NCBI GenBank assembly: GCA_050633585.1
Contig: JBOEGT010000022.1
Location: 1-64,000, forward strand
Direction: 5' to 3'
Source of the DNA: CALKZN01 sp050633585
GTDB lineage: Bacteria > Pseudomonadota > Gammaproteobacteria > Arenicellales > Arenicellaceae
Length of the DNA: 64,000 nucleotides
Below are positions 34,021 to 43,079 of the stretch, piece after piece. The notes below the pieces were generated by a model, which was given only the letters and a program-made list of their open reading frames with translations, did no database searches and was not told where the DNA came from. The first letter of the stretch is position 1, and every line of letters begins with the position of its first letter. A program made the position numbers and the translations under genes.

Positions 34021-34163
34021 AAGCATCCTATGGAAAAAAGAGAGTAGTCTATGGAAAGAGAAACAACCAACAATCTACTACAAAAACATAGGCACTTGAC
34101 ACTTTTATTTAACCCTTAATGCCAAAAATTTACCACCCAAGAAATTTAGTACGAATAAAATAT

Positions 34164-35429
34164 TTAGCGAAACCGATCAGGGTGATAAGGATTCAAGTTC
34201 ATTGCTGGCACCGTATTCGTTATTAAATCTGCCAACACCTCCCCCGTTCCAGGAGCCATACTCAAGCCATAATGACTATGCCCAAAAGCCGTAAACAAAC
34301 CTTGATGCTGAGGCAACTCACACAAACATGGCAAGCTATCAGGAAACGACGGTCTAACCCCCATCCATTGCGTACTTTGATCTTCTTGAAGATCCGGAAG
34401 CATTTTTTTTGTCAGTTTTTTTAATAAAGAAGCTCGTTTGAAATTTGGCTTTACCTTAGCCCCGGAAAACTCTGCCGTGCCAGCACTTCGAAGCCCTCCC
34501 TCCATAGAACTCGAAATAAATTTAAATTCTGCATCCATAACTGAATGCTGCAATGTCACCTGAGGGTTATTAAATTCAACATGGTAACCCCGCTCTCTTT
34601 CAAGTGGCAAATGAAATCCCAATGGTTGCAAAAGGTTCATTGAATTTGCTCCGGCAGCAATCACCACTTTTTCACAACTCAGCGTCCCAGTATCCGTATG
34701 CAGTAACCAGTGTTGGTCATCAGTTGGAGTAACACGCTGAACGGATGCACTCTGAAAATCAGCACCTAACTCTTTCGCTTTCTTTGATAAAACCTCTACT
34801 AACATTCCCGGATTAACCGTTCGGGCTTGTTCTTTAATTAATAAAGCAGCCTTAAAATCTCGCGACAAAGCTGGCTCTAACTGCTGCAATTCTTGCTCAG
34901 TGGCAATTTCAATTTCTGCCCCTAAATTCAAACGAAACTTTACACCTAAATCGGATAAACTCACCGCATCGGAATGACGATGAGCATGAATAGCCCAACT
35001 TTCTTTTAACAGGTGCCCAAATCGTGTTCCATTCAAATATTGTTGGTACAAATCAATACTTGGAGCACTCAGAGCGTTCATTGCTATTGATGTTTTTTCA
35101 ACTTTTTCCAATGAATTACCCGCCCTTAAAAAGCGGATCCCCCAAGGTAAAAATTTCAAAGCATGCAAAGGGTGGATATTTAAAGGGCCATCAGCATCTA
35201 ACAACATTCCTGGCACTTTCTTCCATATTCCTGGCACAGACTGAGGAATGCAAGACCAAGGTGAAACGACACCCGCATTTCCAAAGCTAGCAGCTTCTTC
35301 AATGCTGCTTTTTTCGATAAGCCGCACAGTAATGCCTCTCTTTAACAACGATAAAGCACAACAAATACCTATTATTCCAGACCCAATAATGGTCACTTCC
35401 TTTGAAGGAAGATTATCAAGAGTTGCCAT
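34164..35429 (-). CDS. DadA-like FAD-dependent D-amino acid dehydrogenase/oxidase
   Basis: A 421-residue DAO-fold flavoprotein. The FAD motif GSGIIGICCALSLLKRG begins near residue 16, followed by the SIEEAASFGNAGVVSPWSC region typical of the DadA group, and a C-terminal FAD element HSHYGLSMAPGTGEVLADLI. It likely oxidises a D-amino acid or an imino acid such as hydroxyproline at the membrane face. It is 160 bp downstream of a tctC gene on the same strand, with two long hairpins between. The link to the TTT transporter is inference: the transporter may bring in the substrate. Confidence 0.82.
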   Translation of the reverse strand: MATLDNLPSKEVTIIGSGIIGICCALSLLKRGITVRLIEKSSIEEAASFGNAGVVSPWSCIPQSVPGIWKKVPGMLLDADGPLNIHPLHALKFLPWGIRFLRAGNSLEKVEKTSIAMNALSAPSIDLYQQYLNGTRFGHLLKESWAIHAHRHSDAVSLSDLGVKFRLNLGAEIEIATEQELQQLEPALSRDFKAALLIKEQARTVNPGMLVEVLSKKAKELGADFQSASVQRVTPTDDQHWLLHTDTGTLSCEKVVIAAGANSMNLLQPLGFHLPLERERGYHVEFNNPQVTLQHSVMDAEFKFISSSMEGGLRSAGTAEFSGAKVKPNFKRASLLKKLTKKMLPDLQEDQSTQWMGVRPSFPDSLPCLCELPQHQGLFTAFGHSHYGLSMAPGTGEVLADLITNTVPAMNLNPYHPDRFR

Positions 35430-35462
35430 TTTGTTTTATAAAAAATACATTCATTTAAAAAA

Positions 35463-35507
35463 CTGATCTGCGTATATACCTTGTTTAATCGAACATACGC
35501 AGATCAG
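35463..35507 (-). other. Long hairpin 1 after tctC
   Basis: CTGATCTGCGTAT (35463-35475) pairs perfectly with ATACGCAGATCAG (35495-35507) over a 19-nt loop. It lies between tctC and the DadA-like gene. No T-run follows on the minus strand, so it may protect or process mRNA. Confidence 0.7.
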
Positions 35508-35511
35508 GAAA

Positions 35512-35579
35512 ATTTGGCTCAAGAATTAATAGCTACCTAGAAGAGTTTTACAAATAGCTATTAACATTTTATGAGCCAA
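35512..35579 (-). other. Long hairpin 2 after tctC
   Basis: Outer arms TTTGGCTC/GAGCCAAA (35512-35519, 35572-35579) and inner arms TTAATAGCTA/TAGCTATTAA (35526-35535, 35555-35564) make an extended imperfect stem just after the tctC stop codon. It probably stabilises the upstream mRNA or weakens transcription into the DadA-like gene. Confidence 0.65.
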
Positions 35580-35591
35580 AAGAGGTAAAAC

Positions 35592-36578
35592 TTATTTCGC
35601 GGCTTTGGCTTTTTCCGCAGCCGCTTTCATGGCATCATTTGTCGCGGCCAAACTATCCAACCACGCTTGTTGTTGAGCATTTTGATAATTTGGTACCACT
35701 CCAATATTACGAAGTTTCTCCAATACCTCTGGCCTTGCCATTGCTTTATCAAGCGCTTTTATCCATGTGGCAACCACTTCATCTGTGACACCTTTAGGCG
35801 CAGCAAAACCTGCCCACCCTTCAATATTGGCATTAATCCCCGAATCCTTGAATGTCGGCGCATCTTCAAAACCAGGAATTTTTTGATTTATAGCAATCAC
35901 TTTCAATTTTCCAGACTTAATATGGTCACGAACTGCAGGAACTGATACAAATGCTAAATCGACATGTCCTCCCAACAAAGCCTGTGCAGCTTCAGCCGCT
36001 GAATTACCTTTGATAAACTTAAATTCAAAAGGTTTTTTCTGAGGGGTATCTGCTGATGCAACAATACCCGCTAACACTTCACCAGACCCTGCCCATGTTG
36101 CCAGCGTAAGATCTTTACCAGCCGCTTTTCTAGCTGCTGCTTCAGTAGCAACGTCTGACAAACTATTCATTTTGCTATCACCTGCGACAGCAATCATGAA
36201 AGGTGCAGACGAAATTTGCCCCATCACACTCCAGCTATCTGGATAGTTAAAGGCAGCATTGCGAAAATGCGGCGCAACAAACATGTTACCTAAGCCAATA
36301 TTAATTAAGGTATAACCATCACTTTTTGAGTTCGCTACAAACGAGGTACCGACCACTCCACCACCTCCCGGTTTATTGACCACCACCACAGGGACGCCCA
36401 ACTCTTTTTCAACCGCATCAGCAACTATACGAGTCGACAAATCTGAATCTCCTCCCGCTCCATACGGTACGACAACTTGAATTGGCTTTTCAGGATAAGC
36501 GGCATTCGCCGTTCCCACAGAAAGGCTTAGACCAAGCGCTGCAATTGAAGTGAACAGTAATTTGTTAATTTTTTTCAT
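35592..36578 (-). CDS. tctC: TTT transporter solute-binding protein (TctC/Bug family)
   Basis: A 328-residue periplasmic protein: signal peptide (cleavage after GTANA) and Bug fold, with AAYPEKPIQVVVPYGAGGDSD at the mature N-terminus and VVVNKPGGGGVVGT as the typical loop. It binds a carboxylate and passes it to TctAB. GAGAGG precedes the ATG. Order here is tctB-tctA-tctC on the minus strand with an oppositely oriented lysR gene upstream. Ligand unknown; the following DadA-like gene hints at an amino acid derivative. Confidence 0.9.
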   Translation of the reverse strand: MKKINKLLFTSIAALGLSLSVGTANAAYPEKPIQVVVPYGAGGDSDLSTRIVADAVEKELGVPVVVVNKPGGGGVVGTSFVANSKSDGYTLINIGLGNMFVAPHFRNAAFNYPDSWSVMGQISSAPFMIAVAGDSKMNSLSDVATEAAARKAAGKDLTLATWAGSGEVLAGIVASADTPQKKPFEFKFIKGNSAAEAAQALLGGHVDLAFVSVPAVRDHIKSGKLKVIAINQKIPGFEDAPTFKDSGINANIEGWAGFAAPKGVTDEVVATWIKALDKAMARPEVLEKLRNIGVVPNYQNAQQQAWLDSLAATNDAMKAAAEKAKAAK

Positions 36579-36656
36579 TATGATTTTCCTCTCAAAGGTA
36601 TTTAATTATTTAATTTGTTAATGTTTTATGGTTCGTTTTATGTGCTTGTTTCCTCC

Positions 36657-38186
36657 TCAAAAATTCGATTCATCACTTTTAGAAGGCAATGAAATAGCGT
36701 GGCTAGTTTTTTTCTTAATACGAAAGCTGGAATAAACAAAGAAAATTGCTAACGCCGTAAATATCCAAGAAAAAGGTGACGCAAAGAAAAGGTGATAGTC
36801 ATCGCCAATCAATGCGAGAGACTGATCTAAATTCAACTCTAAAAATGGCGTAAGAATAAAACCGATAATGAAAACAGCTGGATTTAAGCCTACCAAACGC
36901 ATGCCATAACCAAAGATCATGAACATGATCAATACCAATACGTCATACATATTTTGCCCAGCAGTAAATGCGCCAGTAAAAGCAAATACCGTGACACATG
37001 GAAAAATGTAGTACCTTCTGAGCGACGCTATTTTTGTGAAAAAACCAAAACCTGCCTTAGCAATAAAAAATAAAAACAAGTCCGTTAATAAAAAACCAGC
37101 AAAAATGGCATAAATAATTTGTGGACTTTCTGTAAAAATAAGCGGCCCAGGTGTTAAACCGTGAATTAAAAACGCTCCCATTAGCAACGCAGCTACATCG
37201 TCACCTGGAATACTTAATGTCAGCATTGGAATCAAGCTTGAGCCACACACTGCATTATTTGCCGACTCGGCGGCCGCAATGCCTTCTACAGAGCCTTTGC
37301 CATACTTTTCAGGTTCCTTAGAAGTTCTTTTCGCTTCACCATAAGCCATAAATGCAGCGGTGCTTGACCCCAAACCCGGTAAAGCCCCCACAAAAGTGCC
37401 TATACCTGTAGATTTCAAAATTGTTCGAAATACAGATTTATATTCTTTAAAAGTAAACTTGTTATCCGCTGGGTTTGAAGATTTCCCAATCCGCAACTTT
37501 TGCTCAGGCATATGACGTCGCTTGACCACGTTAATCACTTCTGGCATGACTAATACACCTATCAACATTGGTGTAAAAGTGAACCCACCAAGCAACTCTG
37601 GAATATCAAATGTAAAGCGCGATGCACCTGTAATAGTGGATAAACCAACCATCGCAAATAACATACCAAGGCAACATGATAAGAGCCCCCTTGATACTGA
37701 CTCTCCAGCGAGAGAGCCTATAACCGTGAATGCAAAAAGCAGTAAAAAAACTTTTTCGATTGGCCCCGCCTGTAATGAAATCATTGAAATAGGAGCGGCT
37801 ACAAAAATCAGTACCAGCGTCGCTAACGCTTCTCCAGTCACCGAAGATAACAGTGAGACATTCAAAGCTTTTAAACCTTGCCCTTTCTTAGTCAGAGCGT
37901 GGCCATCTAAGGCCGTTAAAAATGATGCAGCAGCCCCAGGAGTATTGATTAGAATTGCCGAGATAGAGCCGCCATAAATGCCTGCTTTATATACCGCCAA
38001 CAACATCGTAATTCCTATAATAGGATCCACATAAAAAGTTAAAGGCAGAATAATGGCAATTGCCATAATGGCAGAAATGCCTGGAATCGCGCCAAAAACG
38101 ATGCCAACGAGTATGCCCGCAATAATTGCAAGCATCGGCCCAACGGCAAAAATTGAAGAAAAACCTGCAATGATGTTTTCGAACAC
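36657..38186 (-). CDS. tctA: TTT transporter large permease (TctA)
   Basis: A 509-residue protein with about 11-12 membrane helices. The two TctA repeats with GIVFGAIPGISAIMAIAI and GTFVGALPGLGSSTAAFMAY are clear, as is EGIAAAESANNAVCGSSLIP, all typical of TctA. It starts 9 bp after tctB. It imports the TctC-bound acid with a cation gradient. Confidence 0.93.
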   Translation of the reverse strand: MFENIIAGFSSIFAVGPMLAIIAGILVGIVFGAIPGISAIMAIAIILPLTFYVDPIIGITMLLAVYKAGIYGGSISAILINTPGAAASFLTALDGHALTKKGQGLKALNVSLLSSVTGEALATLVLIFVAAPISMISLQAGPIEKVFLLLFAFTVIGSLAGESVSRGLLSCCLGMLFAMVGLSTITGASRFTFDIPELLGGFTFTPMLIGVLVMPEVINVVKRRHMPEQKLRIGKSSNPADNKFTFKEYKSVFRTILKSTGIGTFVGALPGLGSSTAAFMAYGEAKRTSKEPEKYGKGSVEGIAAAESANNAVCGSSLIPMLTLSIPGDDVAALLMGAFLIHGLTPGPLIFTESPQIIYAIFAGFLLTDLFLFFIAKAGFGFFTKIASLRRYYIFPCVTVFAFTGAFTAGQNMYDVLVLIMFMIFGYGMRLVGLNPAVFIIGFILTPFLELNLDQSLALIGDDYHLFFASPFSWIFTALAIFFVYSSFRIKKKTSHAISLPSKSDESNF

Positions 38187-38195
38187 TTTAGCCTC

Positions 38196-38666
38196 CTAAC
38201 TCAAAGACCAAGTTGGCAAGAAAACACGCAAAAAATGCTTGCACCCATAAAACACAAGACATGTCGTGATGAGCGAAACAGCGATCATCGCCCACCAATT
38301 CTTCCCACCCAATAAGAAAGCAATAGCCAACATAATAAAAGGGGTTGCAATCAAGAAACCAACATAAGGGGTCAAAAACCAATAAGCGATAAATAGGGCG
38401 ACATAAATATTGACACCCATAAATCCAGCTAAGCTTATCTTTTCATCGTCTAGCTGAACTTGTTTTGTTCTGATTTTCATCAATGATTGCAACCCAATAA
38501 ATGCTGAGAATACAATCAAGAAAATAGCGACAAGCCGGGGCAAGAATAACGAACCTAGACTAGTGGCCTCTATACCTCCTGAAGACAAATTATCATTTGT
38601 TAAAATAATAATCCCTCCCATAATGAGTAAGCTAGTTACTACTACATCAATTTTTCTTCTATCCAT
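38196..38666 (-). CDS. tctB: TTT transporter small permease (TctB)
   Basis: A 156-residue protein with four membrane helices and the TctB domain, including GSLFLPRLVAIFLI near residue 40 and a PYVGFLIATPFIMLAIAFLLGGKNW-like stretch near 105 (seen as FLIATPFIMLAIAF). First gene of the tctBAC operon, divergent from lysR. Confidence 0.88.
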   Translation of the reverse strand: MDRRKIDVVVTSLLIMGGIIILTNDNLSSGGIEATSLGSLFLPRLVAIFLIVFSAFIGLQSLMKIRTKQVQLDDEKISLAGFMGVNIYVALFIAYWFLTPYVGFLIATPFIMLAIAFLLGGKNWWAMIAVSLITTCLVFYGCKHFLRVFLPTWSLS

Positions 38667-38812
38667 TATTACCTCACTGTTGAATATCAGAAGTTGCTAT
38701 TTTTGTTTATCGAATTTCTAGGCAACTAACTTTATGTATTAAATAATTTTGTTTCTTAACAGAAATGTAACACGAAAGCGTATAAACATAACTTAGGAAA
38801 TATTTTTAAATA

Positions 38813-38829
38813 TATAAATTTAATTTATA
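38813..38829. promoter_or_regulatory. Palindrome in the lysR / tctB intergenic region
   Basis: TATAAATT-T-AATTTATA is a perfect 17-bp inverted repeat and contains a T-N11-A pattern, as expected for a LysR-type box. It lies in the 251-bp divergent region, 89 bp before the lysR start and about 150 bp before tctB. AT-richness lowers its significance. Confidence 0.45.
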
Positions 38830-38917
38830 CAAAAAATCAGTTGAAATAATATTCATCCCACAAGTAGAATGAATGAAAATGATAAAAACTATAAATTTTT
38901 TTTAAGGCTCATCCATC

Positions 38918-39832
38918 ATGAACACGAAACAATTAATCGCTTTTAGAGAAGTCATGTTGACTGGATCAATCTCTGAAGCCTCAAGAAATTTACACCGAAC
39001 TCAACCCGCCATAAGTTCACAAATCAATAATTTAGAAACATCGATAGGTTTAAAGTTATTCTCTCGCCGTGATGGGCGTTTACACCCGCTACCGGAAGCG
39101 CAATTTTTACTTAGCCAAGCGAATGAAATACTTGATCGTTTAAGCAACGTCAAAGAAACATTAACTAAAATCAGAAACCTTGAATCAGGAACTATCTATA
39201 TAGTCGCGATGCCTGGCCCTTCCGTTTTTCTTCTTCCTAACTTAGTCGCTGAATTCGTCAGTGATCGCGATGATGTAAAGGTTTCATTAATCTCACGAAG
39301 TTCTTTTCAAGTTCAACAGTTTATTTCTTCTCAGAGTTATGACATAGGGCTCGCGGATATTGAATCGAACAAACCTGAATCTTCACTTGTTCACCATGAT
39401 GTCCTCCATTACAAATGTGTCTGTGCAGTACCCATCAACGACCCGCTGGCAAAGAAATCAGCCATTACTGCCAGAGACTTGCATAATAAGCCTATCGCGA
39501 CACTCGTTGAGGACCATGACACTAGCATGCAGTTAAATGCAATTTTTAGAAACCTAGATCTGACCCTAAACAAACGATTTGAAACTCAATACTTTATTCC
39601 TCAGCTAACGTTTGTTGAGCAAGGTCTCGCTTATGCCGTGGTTGACCCACTGAGTGTCGCTAGTTATAAGCTATACCGAAAAGAAAATCCTCAAATCGTA
39701 TTCAAACCTTTTTCACCTGCTATTAGTTTTTCTTTGTCAATGGTGACTCCTTTACATCGACCTCTTTCAAATATAGCGACCGCTTTTACTAGCTTTTTAA
39801 AAACCAAACTCATTGAGTTCAAAGACTCTTAA
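38918..39832 (+). CDS. LysR-family transcriptional regulator
   Basis: A 304-residue LTTR: N-terminal HTH (residues 1-60, FREVMLTGSISEASRNLHRTQPAISSQINNLE pattern, seen as GSISEASRNLHRTQPAISSQ) and a periplasmic-binding-like effector domain (about 90-295). AAGG precedes the ATG. It is divergent from tctBAC-dadA-like and therefore likely controls that operon in response to its substrate. Confidence 0.9.
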   Translation: MNTKQLIAFREVMLTGSISEASRNLHRTQPAISSQINNLETSIGLKLFSRRDGRLHPLPEAQFLLSQANEILDRLSNVKETLTKIRNLESGTIYIVAMPGPSVFLLPNLVAEFVSDRDDVKVSLISRSSFQVQQFISSQSYDIGLADIESNKPESSLVHHDVLHYKCVCAVPINDPLAKKSAITARDLHNKPIATLVEDHDTSMQLNAIFRNLDLTLNKRFETQYFIPQLTFVEQGLAYAVVDPLSVASYKLYRKENPQIVFKPFSPAISFSLSMVTPLHRPLSNIATAFTSFLKTKLIEFKDS

Positions 39833-40326
39833 ACACATTTAAATGACTATTTAGAGATGCTTAGACCCCTAGAGGTTAAGTATCTGCTCGGTGTAGTGAA
39901 GAAGCCAAATTAGCATGGCCAGAGCTGTTAGTCGAAGTGGTGATAATTACGACAGAATAGCAACTACATCATTTGAAAGAACAGGGAACTTGCACGGACT
40001 ACAAGCACGCAATCATTCATATATTACGAATAAAAGGCAGCCATTTTAACTTCTAACAACACAGCTTTAACCTATAAAAAAATTATTAATCTATTAATCA
40101 GATTTATATTGTGTGTTTTAGCTCAATCGCTGTAATTTATTTTTTTCACCATATAAATCAAATGTTTATTCTAGAATAAACTCTTACAACCCTACTGCCA
40201 ATAAGTTAAATTTATAGAAATCAAGTTTTTTTCAAATAGCTTCACAAATGATTAACCTTTATTAATATTGATAAGCAGTAGCGTTGGGGAGACTCAACAG
40301 AATCATCAAGTATTAAGAGGTAATCT
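39833..40326. other. 494-bp intergenic region without an intact gene
   Basis: Between lysR and the TAXI gene I see no intact gene. A short frame (39880-40056) is interrupted by a TAG at 39958-39960 and may be a relic, but it has no recognisable family. The rest is AT-rich and should contain the promoter of the gene at 40327. Confidence 0.6.
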
Positions 40327-41397
40327 ATGAAAAAAATATCGCGTGCTTTTATGCAAATTTGTATTATTTGTTTATCTACAGGGTTGATAACCACCAACAT
40401 AGCGGCCAATAATTTCTCATTAGGCACTGGAGGCAAAGGGGGAACCTATTTCCCAGTTGGCCAAGCGATTGCAAAAGCCACTTCCGGTTCACAAGCTCCC
40501 AACCAATGCGACTCAAACTATATCGGCAACTGTGGCGTAAAAAACTTAGACGTCACCGCTCTTGTGACAAATGCTTCAGCCCAAAATATTTCAGAAGTAA
40601 ATGCTGGAACCATGCAATTTGGTATTTCTGATGCTGCAACATTGTACTTTGCCTTTAATGGGTTAAAGAAGTTTAAAGGCAATAAATTACAAAACTTAAG
40701 AGTCGTTGCAAACCTTTTTCCTGAAGACCTCCACCTAGTATTAAGAAAAGATATCGAACTAAATGGTTTAGATGATTTAGCTGGCAAAAAGGTTGGGATC
40801 GCACAAGCAGGTTCTGGAACGCAGCACGCCGTATTAACGATGCTTTCGGCATTTAATGTAACTCGCGATAATATAGAAGAGTTTGAAACTAGCCAAACCG
40901 AAAGCGCCGACCTGCTATCTAAAGGGAAGTTAGATGCCTATTTTTACGCTGCCGGCACTCCAGTATCAACACTAGTTAAGCTTGGAGAGGAACAACGTAT
41001 CAAACTATATTCTTTTACTGAAGAAGAAGTAAAAAAAGTCAATAAAGCCGTTCCTTACTATATTCCTTCAACCATAAAGTCAGGTACCTACCCCAATATC
41101 AATTACGACACAAACACTTTAGCTGTCAGTGCTATTTTAGTCACTCACGACAATCAACCATCTACTATCATGTACGACTTCGTAAAATCTCTTTGGAATG
41201 ATTACGCGCAATATATTTATGCTAACTCCCACCCAAAAACTCAAGATATCACACTGGACAGCGCTTTGAATGGTTTAGATAGTATTGGTGTGCCATTGCA
41301 CTCTGGTGCTGAGAAATTCTACAAACGAATGTGTCAATTTACCGTTCCTCGCTCGCCAGAAAAATATAAACGCTATCCCATTGAATGCTCAATTTAA
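40327..41397 (+). CDS. TAXI-family TRAP solute-binding protein (orphan)
   Basis: A 356-residue periplasmic binding protein of the TAXI family: signal peptide (cleavage after NIAA), then NFSLGTGGKGGTYFPVGQAIAK, the hallmark first strand and loop. LAGKKVGIAQAGSGTQHAVLTML and LDAYFYAAGTPV are also typical. Extra Cys occur as two pairs, in QCDSNYIGNC near residue 58 and at the C-terminus (MCQ...IEC), probably disulfides. TAXI proteins work with a fused 4TM-12TM permease, but none is encoded here, so it either serves a distant permease or acts as a sensor component. AGAGG precedes the ATG. Confidence 0.87.
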   Translation: MKKISRAFMQICIICLSTGLITTNIAANNFSLGTGGKGGTYFPVGQAIAKATSGSQAPNQCDSNYIGNCGVKNLDVTALVTNASAQNISEVNAGTMQFGISDAATLYFAFNGLKKFKGNKLQNLRVVANLFPEDLHLVLRKDIELNGLDDLAGKKVGIAQAGSGTQHAVLTMLSAFNVTRDNIEEFETSQTESADLLSKGKLDAYFYAAGTPVSTLVKLGEEQRIKLYSFTEEEVKKVNKAVPYYIPSTIKSGTYPNINYDTNTLAVSAILVTHDNQPSTIMYDFVKSLWNDYAQYIYANSHPKTQDITLDSALNGLDSIGVPLHSGAEKFYKRMCQFTVPRSPEKYKRYPIECSI

Positions 41398-41456
41398 TGA
41401 GAGTCTTTATATAAAACTACGTCACCCTTAAACAATACATCTCTTTTCATTGCCAT

Positions 41457-41501
41457 AACATGGGCTTATTAAATAACTCTTAACATGAATAAGCCCATGT
41501 T
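41457..41501. terminator. Hairpin between the convergent TAXI and patatin genes
   Basis: AACATGGGCTTATT (41457-41470) pairs perfectly with AATAAGCCCATGTT (41488-41501) across a 17-nt loop. Flanks are AT-rich but without a pure T-run; it probably ends one or both converging transcripts. Confidence 0.65.
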
Positions 41502-41549
41502 TAAAATTTACGGTATATACGCTGATTTTACACAATAAAGTGTGACTTA

Positions 41550-42911
41550 TTATTTCCGAATCTCCAATAACGCTTCTTTAAAAACCGGGTTATTCCTCAA
41601 CAACTGTCGGCCTGTTTTCACTAGCAAGTCGACTTGCTCTGAAGACAATGAGAAAGTAGTTGGAATGCTATTTAATTGCTTGCCCTCTTCTTCGTCTTCC
41701 ACATCATCAAAACCGACGCGCACAAAATGCGCATCGACTTTAGTCGTTTCATCGGAGAGCTCTTCCACCCATTGTTGGGTGGCTTTTTGCATTTCACTGA
41801 GTGTGGCGGTGTTATAACGGTGCAGTTGAATGTCGGTCATGGCATTGATCGTGTCTACCATGCGTGGCGGTCGTTCTGAGCGACCAATGTTGTATTCTGG
41901 GCTTGCCGAGGCGTCAACGGAAATCACAATGAGACGAGATGGCGCTGTGATATTAAAGGCTTCATTCATTGCTTTCGCACCACCTAACAACTTCGAGATG
42001 TCGAAAATAGAACGCAATCCTAAGTTATCGGTGATGCCTCCATCAACAAAATGTGCGTATTGATGGCTATCTTTATCAAAAAAACTCTTTAGCCCTTTCA
42101 CTGACAACGCCAACTCAGTGTCATTTTTGGCACGTTCATCGGCCGATAACAACCATTCTGGCTGTTCATTCGCACACCCTTCATGGTTTTTAACCACCAC
42201 GGGATTGAACAACAATGGCACCGCCGAAGACGCCGTCACCGCGCGACTCACCGAAAAGTTGGCCAAATCTGAACATAACAGGTTAAAGTATTCTTGCATG
42301 AATGAAAACCGAACCCCCTTGGAGAGATCTGTGGCATTAATCAACACCATGGGACGATCAGGCCGCAACATATCTTGGTAGGTTGCACCGTCAAACACTT
42401 CTTTGTCATAGTATTCAATGGCGTATTCTGTGCGGCTTTTTTTAGAAAACCAGTGCTTTGGGTTAAGCACGTTTTTGATGAGCGCCTTCTCTACATTTTT
42501 CTTGAGGAAACGCGTTTCAAAATGATCAAAAATTTCATCACCATGCAAACCATAATAGGCGGCGGTGAAACTGCCTCCTGACACAGAACTAATCAAACCG
42601 ACATCGTCTAGCAATGAACGCTGCTGGCCTGATTGTTCCTGCTCAACTAACGTGTCACGCAATTCAGCCAATACTCCGTATGAAAGTGCTGCTGCACGAG
42701 TTCCGCCACCGGAAAAAGACAACAGAATCAGTGTGTCTCTTCCTGACAAGCGTTGATTAAATGCTTCAACAGAATAAGCTGTGTGTCCATGCTGGACATT
42801 GTCAACGGACTGGTTGTCAATTTTTCCATAGGTTGCGCAACCTGACACTATCAATGCTAGTGCCATTGAAGCTAAGGTACGCCGTGAAGTATGTGAGATA
42901 GAATGTGCCAT
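41550..42911 (-). CDS. Patatin-like phospholipase lipoprotein
   Basis: A 453-residue lipoprotein with lipobox LIVSGC (Cys near residue 25) and a patatin domain. Oxyanion loop GGGTRAAALSYG near residue 69, nucleophile Ser in SSVSGGSFTAA near 113, and catalytic Asp in VDGGITDNLG near 295. It likely hydrolyses acyl esters of phospholipids at the outer or inner membrane. It lies downstream of the methionine gamma-lyase gene on the same strand after 168 bp, probably with its own promoter. Confidence 0.9.
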   Translation of the reverse strand: MAHSISHTSRRTLASMALALIVSGCATYGKIDNQSVDNVQHGHTAYSVEAFNQRLSGRDTLILLSFSGGGTRAAALSYGVLAELRDTLVEQEQSGQQRSLLDDVGLISSVSGGSFTAAYYGLHGDEIFDHFETRFLKKNVEKALIKNVLNPKHWFSKKSRTEYAIEYYDKEVFDGATYQDMLRPDRPMVLINATDLSKGVRFSFMQEYFNLLCSDLANFSVSRAVTASSAVPLLFNPVVVKNHEGCANEQPEWLLSADERAKNDTELALSVKGLKSFFDKDSHQYAHFVDGGITDNLGLRSIFDISKLLGGAKAMNEAFNITAPSRLIVISVDASASPEYNIGRSERPPRMVDTINAMTDIQLHRYNTATLSEMQKATQQWVEELSDETTKVDAHFVRVGFDDVEDEEEGKQLNSIPTTFSLSSEQVDLLVKTGRQLLRNNPVFKEALLEIRK

Positions 42912-43079
42912 GAGAATATTAGAGAGGTTTCCTTGTCGTTCTAAATGTTAACCAGAATACACCAGACGATTCGATTTTCAATAGCAATTTCTTATTTCTG
43001 GTGCATTCCAACTCTCTCAACAATAGTTTGATAATCACTTGCCCAACATTTCCTTAATAATAGTTGTCTCAATGAATGC

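Noticed and set aside
39880..40056. Possible relic coding frame with an internal TAG between lysR and the TAXI gene
   Set aside because: Reads as protein-like for short stretches only; I could not tie it to any transposase, integrase or regulator.
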